Shown: one piece after another, positions 1 through 10,247 of the stretch
Layout of the letters: every line of letters starts with the position of its first letter
Position numbering within the stretch: position 1 is the first letter of the stretch
From: Cercis canadensis
Lineage: Eukaryota > Streptophyta > Magnoliopsida > Fabales > Fabaceae
Direction of reading: 5' to 3'
DNA length: 64,000 nucleotides
NCBI GenBank assembly: GCA_003255065.1
Contig: QAOA01001821.1
Coordinates: 208,452-272,451, forward strand
Made by a program: the position numbers and the translations under genes
The notes under the pieces: model-generated
What the model was told of the DNA's origin: nothing
Databases searched by the model: none
What the model saw: the letters and a program-made list of their open reading frames with translations, nothing else

Positions 1-1090
1 AAGATAACAAAAGACACAATTATGCATAAAACTCTTGATCGTATTAGATGACTTTGTTGTTAATATATACAAGATTCTGTTGGCAATAGATAAGGATCTA
101 ATCCTAGTATACAAACTTTTGAATACACGTTAATGATAAGAGATAGGTATGCACAGGTTGTGTAACTGAATTTGGTTATGTGTGTATCAGGTGGCTAATA
201 GATAGATATACAAAGGTTGTGTAACTGAGTTTGGTTGCATGGATGACATGTGTGTATCACGTGGCTAATACTCCTTTAACACGGTTCCAAACAAAAGAAA
301 ATCACATCATAGGATCACGTTTGGTCATGATCAGTACAACTTTATATATCACATGCAAGAAGACGACCACATCTTTGTCCACTTTTTTATGCTAAATTTT
401 GGGTCTAATTGTCACCCTTCAAATTTCTTTTTTTGGTATTGTTGTTACTCTCCACCAGATTTATTTAAGACTTTATCCAATGTTTAGTTTAACTTGTAAT
501 CTGATTTCAATAGTTTCTTTTTATGCCAAATATACAAAAGATTTGTACGTAGGATCGACCTGTGGCTTCTTCATTGATTCCTGTCTTGTATTTTGGATGT
601 TAGTAATAATTAAATCTTGTTTGTACTGTCTACTCTTCAATGCCTTATCCTTGCATGGACCGCACTATGAAATTTGTATGTTACTACTCTTCACAAGTTT
701 TATTTGGGATCTTCATTTGTGGCAAACAAACCATCAATAATGTTTCATGGTTTTGATAGACAATATTAAAATTAATTCACTAGGTCATTTTTGAAAAATT
801 TATTAAGAAGAAGAGAAAAATGATAGTGACTTATGTTCAAAAATAATAAAGAATTAGTCAATATAACATCAGAACATTTTTTAAGTAAGAAATACAAAAG
901 AGTAATTGAACCAAGTAATAGTTCAAGTGGTCATGTTAACTCATATACCCGACCTTAAAGTTTAGGGAGGTTCTCAGGACTTCAAATCAAATCTTATTGT
1001 ACATGCTCTTGGTGATTGTGATATTATTATGATAATATTATTAGTGACTTAAATGTATTCTCTTTCTCATATTTTTTTTCCAAGGAAAAG

Positions 1091-1171
1091 AGGGGAGCAC
1101 TTTGTGCTTTGGGGGAGGGGATGGGTTCAAACCCGTGGTGAGGTACCAACCATTGGTGGAGGGATCTAGCT
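1091..1171 (+). repeat. 81-bp dispersed repeat with a pol III B-box-like core, copy 1
   Basis: Nearly the same as 1643-1723. The core GGGTTCAAACCCG at 1123-1135 resembles the internal B box of tRNA genes and tRNA-derived SINEs, and is nearly palindromic. I see no convincing A box and no tRNA cloverleaf, so SINE origin is only a possibility. Confidence 0.55.
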
Positions 1172-1642
1172 CCAACTAAGCAACGCCATTTCTCTTTCTT
1201 ATATGAGAGTTTTTTAAAAATATATAAAAATATTCTAATCTTTGGTAAAAAAAAAAAAATAGAAAAGGACAACTTTCCTTTTTAATTATTAGGAGTTCAA
1301 TATGTGTGATAAATATTCATAAAAATCAATTAACTTATATGAAAGTGTCACTAAAGATAATCCTTTAGATAAATCCAAAAACATAGATATAAAATAAACA
1401 CTAAATTTGTTGTACATAAAAAAGATAAAAGAATATGAACAAATAAGTTTTTTTATGGACTGATACGTATCTGTTGGTAAATATTAGGGTTTTTTTTTTC
1501 TCAAAAGATCAATAAATTGGATTCATCCACATAAAAATCAACAAGTACATCAAAGTCGAGAATACACCCATAACAGGCCAAAACAAGACCATTGCTCAAA
1601 GTACATTTTGTTTTGTGGTCTGATTGATTCCAAATCTAATAT

Positions 1643-1723
1643 AGGGGAGCACTTTGTGCTTTGGGGTAGAGGATGGGTTCAAACCCGTGATGAGGTACCC
1701 ACCACTTGGGGAGGGATCTAGCT
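1643..1723 (+). repeat. 81-bp dispersed repeat with a pol III B-box-like core, copy 2
   Basis: Second copy of the repeat at 1091-1171, with the same core at 1675-1687 and the same ending GAGGGATCTAGCT. The copies differ by a handful of substitutions. It lies about 200 bp outside the left end of the large MULE. Confidence 0.55.
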
Positions 1724-1916
1724 TTCATTTTGGATGTTAGTAACAGTCGTAATAATATTTAAATTGACAAACAGACAATCAATTAATGTGTCATTGGAAT
1801 GTCTTATTCAAAATATTGGCAGGACCTCTTCAAAACAAAACAGAAAAATACAGGACCATGCCTCCTTTATGCCTCTTGCTGTCACAATATTTTATCTGCT
1901 ACTTGCTAAAAGTAGT

Positions 1917-1925
1917 TTTTGTTTT
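1917..1925. repeat. 9-bp target site duplication of the MULE, left
   Basis: TTTTGTTTT directly before the TIR start GGCAA, identical to 29957-29965. The repeat is low in complexity, but it abuts both TIR ends exactly. Confidence 0.85.
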
Positions 1926-2338
1926 GGCAATTTGACTGAAATAATGTTATTGGACAAACTATTTACCGAAATGGTGCACATTTGAAACTATTTACCTAAA
2001 AGGGACACTTTTAATTTTTTTAATAATATCTGAATCATACTGAAACACATTTTTCCGTGTGTAAAACATGTATCAACTAAACACGGTTTAGGACAAATTT
2101 TCTCAAAAGTGTGATCATGGTTAACCGAAATTTCACCCAAAAACGTAAACCCAAAGAACACGCTTTATAGGAATTAATTACGCTCTTCCCAAATCAATAA
2201 CGCTTTCCCAAAATCAATCACGTTTTTCCCCAAACCGTTTATGCTTTACCCAAGTGGTCACGGTTTCTTAACAAGACAATCACGGTTTTACTCCCAAGGG
2301 AGTCACGGTTTTGCCTATATTGGAGAACACGCTTTTGG
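1926..2338 (+). repeat. Left terminal inverted repeat of the MULE
   Basis: Matches the reverse complement of 29583-29956 with scattered substitutions and indels. The outer about 170 bp align almost without breaks. The inner part is an array of ACACGCTTTT-like motifs spaced about 20-25 bp, for example near 2158, 2279, 2304 and 2328. In Mutator elements the TIRs bind transposase and carry promoters; the repeated motif is a candidate for such a site (inference). Confidence 0.88.
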
Positions 2339-2438
2339 CAAAAGCGTGTTCTCCAATATAGGCAAAACCGTGACTCCCTTGGGAGTAAAACCGTGATTGT
2401 CTTGTTAAGAAACCGTGACCACTTGGGTAAAGCATAAA
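2238..2438. repeat. 201-bp near-perfect palindrome at the TIR inner edge
   Basis: Left arm 2238-2337 and right arm 2339-2438 are reverse complements around a single central G at 2338, with arms of 100 bp. The right arm ends at an ambiguous base (N, 2439). It could form a long hairpin. The weaker palindrome at the other TIR supports a real structure, but the N raises the possibility of an assembly join. Confidence 0.88.
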
Positions 2439-3364
2439 NTTCCCCTCACTTTCATCTCCTCCCCCCACCGCCGGCCCCATTTCCTTCTTTTCTCCTTCAC
2501 GCTCTTGGCTGTTGTGGTCCTATTTTTGTTGAACTTCAAAGTGCGTTTGAGACTTTGTGGTCTCATTTTCCTGATTGTTAGCCTCTTACTGTTTATTTTG
2601 AGTTTAAAATGACACAAAACCAGTATATATTGCCAGGTCCTATAGATGAAGTGTGTTGACTGAGTAAGGACATCATATTTCAACAGAGACGTGGGACAAT
2701 GGAGTAAGCGTTATTTACTTCAAATTATGCTTACTGTATTGATTTTGTGTTAAGTGCTTAATCTGTTAACTTATTTGAATTATGCCTAGTATATGAATTT
2801 TGTCTTAGTTACTTAGTTAGTTTATTTTTTGGAATTATGGTTAGTCTATAGATATATTGTCACTATATTTTATGTACTTAGTAGTATGAATATTTTTGAA
2901 ATTTTGTTTTTTTCTGTTGATTTTGCCTTAATTGGTTAGTGTGTTTATTTGTTTGGATTATGGTTAGTGTGTTTATTTGTTTGAATTCTGGTTAGTTTGT
3001 TGATTTTGTTGAGGCAAGTCCCTGAATATTGCTGTTTTGGAAACTTATTTCATAGATGTGGTACTTTGCAAATTATTGCCATTTAGGGTACCTTTTTTTT
3101 TTTTTATATATATATTGAATGTCGAATTTTCATGGAGGGTACCAAATTTTACCTTGAGTGCCGAATTTTCATGTTTTTTTTTTTTTTTTAAAAGAATGAC
3201 TGTCCAATTGTTGTAATAAGAGTGTCGAATTTCTGAAGGAAAATGTGTAGAGTGCCCAAACCCCAATTTATTTCTTTTTTTTTTCTTTTTTTATTTTTTT
3301 TTTTATTTTTTGTGTGTCGATATTTCATGAGGGAGCGTGCCAATTTATGAGGGTGGAATAAGTG
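2439..3364. other. Noncoding MULE interior, T-rich
   Basis: T-rich DNA with several homopolymer runs and loosely repeated GGTTAGTGTGTTTATTTGTT-like phrases around 2930-3000. No protein family is recognisable. It lies between the left TIR palindrome and an inverted-repeat unit. Confidence 0.5.
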
Positions 3365-4190
3365 GCAAGTTGTATTTTTTTTGAAAAGATCGCGGGAGTG
3401 AACAAAAGTTTCGTTTACAGCGATGACTATACAAGGTTTGATAGAACCTGAAAAGCCTCTAATATTTGCTACTCACTTGCTCTGGTCTGGAGTCGTAACC
3501 CAAAATTTGATGCTATTTTACGATGGCAAGCACTAGCAAGAGTAACAATAATAATAGTAAATACTTGAACTCATAGGTGCTTCAATTCCAAAAAAAAGGT
3601 TTTGAACTCTAGTGCCCTCTCTAGTAAATATTAGGTTGATTGATGAGAATATATTTCTCACTTAGATTTCATCCTTGATGTTTTACTTACATTTTAATAT
3701 ATCTGCATAAAAAAATGAGTTAAAAGCCATTGGTGTGGAAATTGATATCAAGGATGTTTGGTGTGGACGTCTGTCATCTTATAAATTACATACATTTTGA
3801 ATGTAAGTAATCAGGTGCAACGCCCAAGCCCGGTTTCGGGATAGCTAACCTTAGTCAAGTATTAGTAAAACATCCTTGAGATCAATTTTTACACCAATGG
3901 CTTTCACCCATTTTTGTATGCTCACATACAAGATAGGGCGTTAGAGTTCAAGACTCTTTTATTGAAACTGAAGCACTTATGGGACCAAGTATTTACTGTT
4001 ATTACTGCTAATCTTGCCAGAACCCTCCATCATAAAAAAAAACATCAAATTTTGGGTTACGACTCTAGACTAGAGCAAGTGATTAGCAGATATTAGCGGC
4101 TTTTCAGGTTCTATCAAACCTTGTATAGTCATCACTGTGAACAAAGCTTTTGTTGGCTGCCGCAGTGTTTTTGGAAAAAATACAACTTGC
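3365..4190. repeat. Fold-back inverted repeat, about 826 bp
   Basis: The left arm (3365-3757) is matched in reverse complement by the right arm (3870-4190) with indels, around a 112-bp spacer. Shared phrases include GCAAGTTGTATTTTTT at the outer ends and ATACAAGGTTTGATAGAACC. It has the shape of a fold-back element or large MITE without coding capacity. I could not define a target duplication. A transcript would fold into a long imperfect hairpin. Confidence 0.75.
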
Positions 4191-4482
4191 AAAATGTGGC
4201 TTGGGGTTTTGGTTGATGGGATTTTGAGGTTTAGGGTTTAAGGTTGGGGTTTTGAATTATTAGTTTGGGATTTAGGGTGTTAGGTTAGTGTTTGGGGTTT
4301 CAAGTTTAGAGTTTTTGAGTAGGAAATGTAATTTAGGGTTTTGAGTTAGGGTTTGGGGTTTAGGTTTGGAGTATATAGTTTAGGGTTTTAAAATGTGGTT
4401 TAGGGTTTGATAACTTATTTTAGGACTATGGTTTGTGGTTTCTAGTTTAGGGTTTGACAAATAAGTATGTGGTTAGGGGTTT
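4191..4482 (+). repeat. Degenerate telomere-like repeats, part 1
   Basis: Dense but irregular variants of the plant telomere unit TTTAGGG, such as GGGTTTAGGG and GGGTTTTGAG. The tract continues at 5723 once the solo LTR is taken out. The array is highly diverged and read on one strand only. It lies inside the MULE, upstream of the mobile-domain gene. Confidence 0.75.
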
Positions 4483-5722
4483 TGTTAGTTTCACAAGTCT
4501 CTGATCCTGTTTTGATGATAACAATAATGTCTTGTGCCTTGTTATTTCTTATATATGTTGTTTATCTTGTTGCTATTAATCAATGTTGTGTTTTTAAGTT
4601 GTTATTTAGAACAATCTTCAAATGAAGTCTTGAAGAACTTGATCTTAAGAACCAGTTCTTGCTTATGTGATGAGTTTCCAAGATTGCTGATGTGGACAAA
4701 GTCTCACATGGACTCCAACCAAACTTCCCCTTTTACAATCTGACTAAGTCATGTTAGCTAAGTTTGGAGAAGTGATTTGTGTAAGGTCCTTATTCCAAGG
4801 AAAAGTCTATCTACCTTCTTACACAAAGTAAGACTTTTTCTCACAAAAGGACAAAAGGCCATGATGCGTGATAGGCCTTGTGTCAGTAAGTGGAAGTCCT
4901 TCTCTTAGCCTTTTTTTACAAAGGACTTCATGTGCACAAGAAAGCAAAATAAAGCAAGGAGACTTCCAAGGCTTCGGTAATCGATGAAGAGAAGTGAGAA
5001 TAAAATATTTTAGAGAGAAAAGGAAGCCACTATTGAGAGTTTTACTCTTTTTCTTCCTCTCGGTCATCTCTTTATGATTCAAGATTTTCATTGTAAAATA
5101 TCTACTCTTTGAGAGAGTTTCTTCTTGGGGCTACAACAAAACACTTGGGTTTTTGTACTTGGATTTCTATGGGAGAAATCCATGTGAGTGATCTCTAGTG
5201 AGTTAGAGAGAGAGAGTTCATGGTGAGCTTGAGAAACAAAAACCATAGTTAAGCTTGGAGAAGCTTAAAAAAATAAACTTGTTGTAAAGCTTGGAAAAAT
5301 AAACTTGTTGTAAAGCTTGGAGAAGCTTGGAAAAATAAACTTGAAGAAAAGCTTGGAGAAGCTTGGACAACTAAACTCAGATTCTAGTGGAACCTCAAGA
5401 AATTGAGAGGGATGATGTAGGCGATTTGGCCGAACCACTATAAACTTTTGTGTCAAATCTCTTCTCCCTTCATCTCGTTAATTTTGAGCTATTTACACTG
5501 GTGAATCTTCTCTGTCTTCATCTATGATTTCTCTGGATAATTTTCTGTTGTTGTTCTTTATGATGTGCTAAGTTATTCTATTCTATTCAAATCTGGTATT
5601 TGGCGTAGAACTAGTTTTTAAGAACCAGTTCTTAAACAAATATGTGATTTGAATTTATTTTTTATGAGCAATTTTTAACAACTCCTATTCACCCCCTCTA
5701 GGAGTATTTCCTACAACTCTCA
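4483..5722 (+). mobile_element. Solo LTR of a SIRE-type copia element
   Basis: Begins TGTTAGTTTCACAAG and ends ACAACTCTCA, with a perfect 5-bp duplication GGTTT on both sides (4478-4482 and 5723-5727). It shares ends and internal phrases (AAGAACCAGTTCTTGCTTATG, then TTCACCCCCTCTA near the end) with the LTRs of the copia element at 45495-54496. No internal region remains, so it is the product of LTR-LTR recombination. The AAGCTTGGAGAAGCTTGGA tandem units near 5270-5370 also occur in the related LTRs. Confidence 0.9.
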
Positions 5723-6235
5723 GGTTTTAGGTTGGAGGTTTTGAGTTTGGGAATGATGGTTTGATTTTTAGTTTGGGGTTTAGGGTGTAGGGTTAATGTT
5801 AGGATTTTCGAATGGGGTATATGATTTAAGGGGTCGAGTTAGGGTTTGTGGTTTTAGAATGGGGAATATAGTTTAGGGTTTTGAGTTAGGGTTTAGGGAT
5901 TAGAGTTTAAGGTTATAAAAGGGTTTGGGTAACTTATTTTAGTGTGACAATTTAGGGTTTCGAGTTTAGGATTTAGGGTTTGACAATGGGGTTTTGGGTA
6001 AGGTTTGAGGTTGAGTTTGTGAATGAGGTTTTGAATTTAGGGCTTCAAGTAAGAGTTTGGGGTTTCAAAATATGGCTTAAGGTTTGGGGGTCAGGGATAG
6101 GGTATGGTATTTTGAGTTTGGATTTTGGGTTTCGTGTTTGAGGTTATGGGGGTTGAGATGGGGTTTAGGTTTAAGGTATAGGGTTTAGGGTTTAGAGTTG
6201 TAAAATTTTGAGTTATGATTTGGATATTTGTTTAA
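5723..6235 (+). repeat. Degenerate telomere-like repeats, part 2
   Basis: Continuation of the TTTAGGG-like tract interrupted at 4483. Phrases such as GTTTAGGGTTTTGAGTTAGGG recur with variable spacing and fade towards 6235. It ends about 100 bp before the first recognisable codons of the mobile-domain gene, so it may have served as that gene's upstream region. Confidence 0.75.
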
Positions 6236-6339
6236 ATTTTGCTTAGTCTGTATATTTGTTAAAATTTTGCTTAATCTGTATATATGTTAAAATTTTGCTG
6301 AATTTGTTAATTTGTTAACATGATTATTGCAAGTGGAGA

Positions 6340-7742
6340 GACTTGTAAAATTCCGTAACCGTATAGTTGAGCCACCAGATGATGATAGAGTGATGCCCTA
6401 TTTTAGGCGGCGCGGGTTTTGGAGGGGCTAGATCAATAACCCCTCTAAAAGTGAATTGGAAGTTTCTGTCTGCCTTGATTGAACGATGACGACTAGAAAC
6501 ACGCACATTCCACATGACAGGAGGGGAGTGCACAGTTACTTTACAGGATGTGGAGATATTATTGGGGCTTCTTGTTGATAGTAACATGGTTAGTGGTTGT
6601 AGTGAGCATGACTGGTTGGAGCTAACAAAAGAGTTGCTTGGTGTTGTGCTAGATGAGGATGCTTTGTCTAGTGGCAGAGTGAAGATGATGTGGCTGCAAG
6701 ACACATTTGCTGTATTACTAGACGATGCTACCGAGTTGGAGATACAGTATCATGTGAGAGCACATATAATGCGGATGCTTGGGGGATGGTTACTCCCTGA
6801 CGCCATCGGTAATTATGTGTACCTTATGTACCTAAAGCTGCTAGAGGATTGGGATGCTGCGAGTCGTATGAGCTGGGGATCTACAGTCTTGGTGAACCTT
6901 TATAAGTGCCTTTACAGGGTTTCTCTTGGCCACTCATTGGAGTTTACAGGCAGTGCATTCTTGCTTGAGGTGTGGGCTTATGAAAGATTTCCCAATCTTT
7001 CTCCAATTCCTCTGCGGCAAGGTAGAAGAGCCTCCGGATCACTTGCATGCAAGTTAGTGGTTTAACTATTTTGTTATTTGTATATGTTCAGAACAAATTA
7101 TTATGTATATAAATGTAGTATGTTGTGACGTAATTCATGTCGATAATTTGTTAATTTAAATGAATATATTAGGTGGAAACATCCTCCTAGTTATAGAGGC
7201 ATCGGTGTGCGGAATAGTTTAGTAGGGTATCGACAGTCTTTTGATTGTCTTAATGTTGATGATGTAAGATAAGTCATTATTCCTTGTTGTTACAATTGAT
7301 GTAATGCATTTTTATATGTTTAACTTAAGTTTTTTTATTTTTGTTGTAATTTACAAATTATGTGCAGCCTTATCGTGGAGCGCAACTGCCACCTTACTGC
7401 CGGGCTGGACGTGACATATGGGCGACGTGGGTCCCCTTAGTGTGCTTTAACGTGGTCAAGATGCACTACTTAGACAGAGTGATACGCCAATTCGGAGGTT
7501 GTCATGGCATACCCGTTGCCCTGGAAGGGTATTCCCTGCGATTAGAGAGAATTACCTTGAGAGGCAACCATGATCGACTGTGGACGCAGTACCATGACGT
7601 GTATTGCGAGGCATGGAGATTGCAACGCAATAATGTGGTGCCGTGTGATGGGGATATAAGAGTCACACTAGATTACATGTCTTGGTATCTCCGGGTCATG
7701 CGTAGGTGGATGAGTCCGAGTAACCTCATGCCCGTTGATCAG
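6340..7742 (+). pseudogene. Plant mobile domain (PMD) gene, exons 1-3, decayed
   Basis: Encodes the plant mobile domain, also annotated as aminotransferase-like or serine/threonine phosphatase 7 long-form homologue. This domain occurs in host proteins (MAIN/MAIL family) and in plant transposons. Visible landmarks are FHMTGGECTVTLQDVEILLG near 6510-6570, a block from GGWLLPDAIGNYVY to VNLYKCLYRV, then LEVWAYERFP, and PYCRAGRDIW in exon 3. Two introns follow GT-AG rules: 7053-7172 and 7264-7367. The exon ends join in frame. The exon 3 donor at 7743 pairs with an acceptor at 21050-21051. Damage includes a TGA for a conserved tryptophan shortly before FHMTGG and a likely frameshift near 6400. The start codon is not clear. 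A nuclear role is inferred from the family only. Confidence 0.85.
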
Positions 7743-7763
7743 GTCTGTTGAATGTCTGTATAA

Positions 7764-7768
7764 TGTAT
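7764..7768. repeat. Target duplication TGTAT of the Athila-like element, left
   Basis: Identical to 20992-20996, directly outside the other LTR. It fixes the boundaries. The left LTR end reads TA instead of the expected TG, a one-base change. Confidence 0.9.
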
Positions 7769-9326
7769 TAATGGGACTTTTTCCGGCAAGTGTACCGGGT
7801 CACACAAGTAATATAATAGTGAGTAGAGTATCATTCCCACGAGGATTAAGGCTAACAACTACCAATTTCACCAATAAAGATTCTATTTGGAAAGATAAAT
7901 GGTTTGGATTGAAGGCAGCCCTGGAATGAGCTGCTGCAATTAACTAAGTGACAACTAAGTAACAAAACTCCAACAATATCGTAACAAACTTTAAGAGACA
8001 ATCTAAATGTGAGATTTATAATAAGAATGAGAAAGGTTAGAGGTTGATTTCATTCACTTGCAATTCGATTTCCTCATAGACAAGGTAATCTCAGAATCAA
8101 AACTGGACTACTTATTTCAGTTACAATTCCTTTATTGTTGGTTCATTTCCTTAAAGTGATTGAACCCAATTCCTTGGTGACTCAATCCTCCCTATACTAA
8201 TTACTTGTCCAATTCCTTGATACAACTAATTAATTTAGGTGATTTGGTTCTAGGAAATTAATCTGATACCACCTAGACGAAGTTATCTATTCCTAGATTA
8301 ACTCAATTTAGGACAGAATTTACAGAGCACATTCGGATCTTACTATTCCTAGTATTGAAACGAATCTCTTAACCATTCAAATGGTAGCTAAGCATTTAAA
8401 GGCATTAAGAACAGCAAATTCCATTCAACAAAAGAGGTTGTGCTGAAACAAATTTATTCAATCTTAAAACTTCATTACAAATGAATTACATCAAACCCCT
8501 AACAATAAGAATTTAGCTACTCATACTTGAATTCAATGAAAACAAATAAGTATTCAACATGAGATGAAAAGAAGAGAAGAAGAAGAAACTCTATGATGAT
8601 CCAGTTCCGATTACACCCCTTGCCTCTCTAGTTCTTCTGCTCCTTTCTTCCCAAGTACGGCCTCCTTCACACATGCATCAGATTTCCTTTTTATACTTGT
8701 GCAGAATTAGGTCATTTAGTCAAAAATAGCTTGAACACGGCCCTGACACGGCCGTGTTCCTTTCTGGTCCTGGGCGTGTCACTTAAGTTGCATTTCTGGT
8801 CATTGAACACGGGCTCTGACACGGCCGTGTTCCTTTCTGATCACGGCCGTGTCACTTAGACATGGCCCGTGCTCTTCTCTGGTCTGGGCGTGTCCTGACT
8901 TTGTAGTCTCTGCCTGTTCAACACGGCCTTGGACACAGCCGTGTCTGTTCTTTCCTTGACCGTGTTTGCCTTTAGACTAAGCCTTTGTTCTCTTGGATAT
9001 TCTGCTTGATCAACACGGCCGTGTCTGTTCCTGTTTGAGGCCGTGTTTGTTCATGAGCTTGAGCAGTAGCCTCTGGATGTTAGACACGGGGTACACACGG
9101 CCGTGTTACTGCCCGTGTCTACCTAAAAACTTGGTGTATGGCTGCTTTCCTTGCCATTTTCTCCATGGATTGCTTCCAGATTCTTCACATTTCCTGATTA
9201 CCCATCTTGGTACCTGTCAAAACCAATTTATGGATTAAACACCATGTTTAGAGAGAATTTGCTTATAATGCAGGTAAAAATTCAGTATTAAAGCATGGAT
9301 TGTATAGTCCTAAAAGACAAGTATCA
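7769..9326 (-). repeat. 3' LTR of the Athila-like element
   Basis: In element orientation it runs from TGATACTTGTC (at 9326) to the AGTCCCAT end at 7769. It is nearly the same as 19422-20991. One visible difference is a 14-bp CGGCCTTGGACACG-type unit present in the other LTR and missing here near 9015. The segment 8740-9115 is crowded with ACACGGCCGTGT-type palindromes. Small open frames in it have no coding meaning. Confidence 0.93.
8740..9115. repeat. Array of ACACGGCCGTGT palindromes inside the LTR
   Basis: About ten copies or variants of the 12-bp perfect palindrome ACACGGCCGTGT, often as GACACGGCCGTGTTCC, spaced about 30-60 bp. The same array recurs in the 5' LTR (about 20390-20780), in the solo LTR (about 27360-27750) and in modified form downstream of pol (13140-13660). 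It is CpG-rich in an AT-rich element, which suggests it is maintained or expanded rather than random. Confidence 0.8.
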
Positions 9327-9345
9327 AATACCCCCACACTTAGAC
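9327..9345 (-). promoter_or_regulatory. Polypurine tract of the Athila-like element
   Basis: Reads AAGTGTGGGGGTATT on the - strand, directly before the 3' LTR. This is the expected plus-strand primer position and it resembles the AAGTGTGGGG tracts of Athila/Tat elements. Confidence 0.75.
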
Positions 9346-10247
9346 ATTTGCTTGTCCTCAAGCAATGAAAATTAGAACATGTGCCTTAGGTGTTCTCCCT
9401 GGACAAACAATTTCATTTCTACAAAAATTTATGCAAGGCACCCTACAAAGAGCAGCTGCATTATCCAGTTTCTATTTCAGTTTATGGACTCAGTCATCAC
9501 TTAACAGTTTGCCTTAGCTACACTCTCAGTAACTAGAAAGAATTACCCTGTGCTTATTACTCTATTCCAATAATAGGCAAAAATAACAACACTCCAAACT
9601 AAGAACTCAAGAATTATTCTTTCCTCTCTTTCTCTTTTTCTTTCCTTTTCTTTTCTTGCATAGTTAAGGGTCCTAGGATGTGGTGTCTGGCCATTGCCTG
9701 CGACCCACATTCAACTAGTTATGCTTCATTGGCATACTCATATCCTTCTCCAGTTTCAGGCACAGAAGGTAGAGGAGCAGAGCCCCACTATGCTCATCAT
9801 GGATCACCACTCGAAAACAAATAATGAAGATTTTTTTTTTAAAAAAAAAATCAAAGGAAAAACCAGTACTCAGCACAGGGTATTCTAACTACAAACATCA
9901 AGTTTAGCTAGCATAAACAAATTTCTAGCACTCCCAAGTCCATTTCACTTCAATAGTTACTTCCTAATGCAGCAAGCCTCAAAGTAGACTACTCGGCATT
10001 AAAAGACTTAAGTAACAATTTAAAAACAAGTCATCCAGGAAATTCCAGAGACACAATGTTCCCGTTCCACATGCCAGAGGATTCACATGCAAATATCTAC
10101 ATCTAGTCTTATATTATTCTACCCCCCCACACTTAAATCATGCATTGTCCACAATGAATGGCATACAAATAGAAGGTGGATGCAGAAATAGAATCAACAG
10201 GCATAGAAATATTAAAGAATGAAAAAAAAATGAGAGAATAGTTGGAA
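9346..10247. other. Noncoding 3' region of the Athila-like element
   Basis: Lies between the stop of the envelope-position frame and the polypurine tract. It is AT-rich and contains an A/T homopolymer near 9831-9850. No coding signal is seen. Confidence 0.6.

Larger units (their letters stand above)
1..1916. other. Left flank, noncoding
   Basis: AT-rich DNA with no reading frame I can tie to a protein family; the open frames of 80-113 codons here are low-complexity and show no motif. It holds two copies of an 81-bp repeat, listed separately. Short blocks at about 389-440 and 1247-1310 resemble one continuous block at about 36410-36515. The left copy therefore looks like that sequence with some 800 bp inserted in the middle. 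Confidence 0.6.

Noticed and set aside
399..740. 113-codon open frame in the left flank
   Set aside because: Hydrophobic, AT-driven composition, no family motif, no homologue recognised; typical of chance open frames in AT-rich DNA.
1123..1135. tRNA gene suggested by the GGGTTCAAACCCG B-box
   Set aside because: No A box at the right distance and no cloverleaf can be folded around it.
9694..9888. Short open frame in the 3' region of the Athila-like element
   Set aside because: Lies antisense in noncoding element sequence and runs into an A/T homopolymer.
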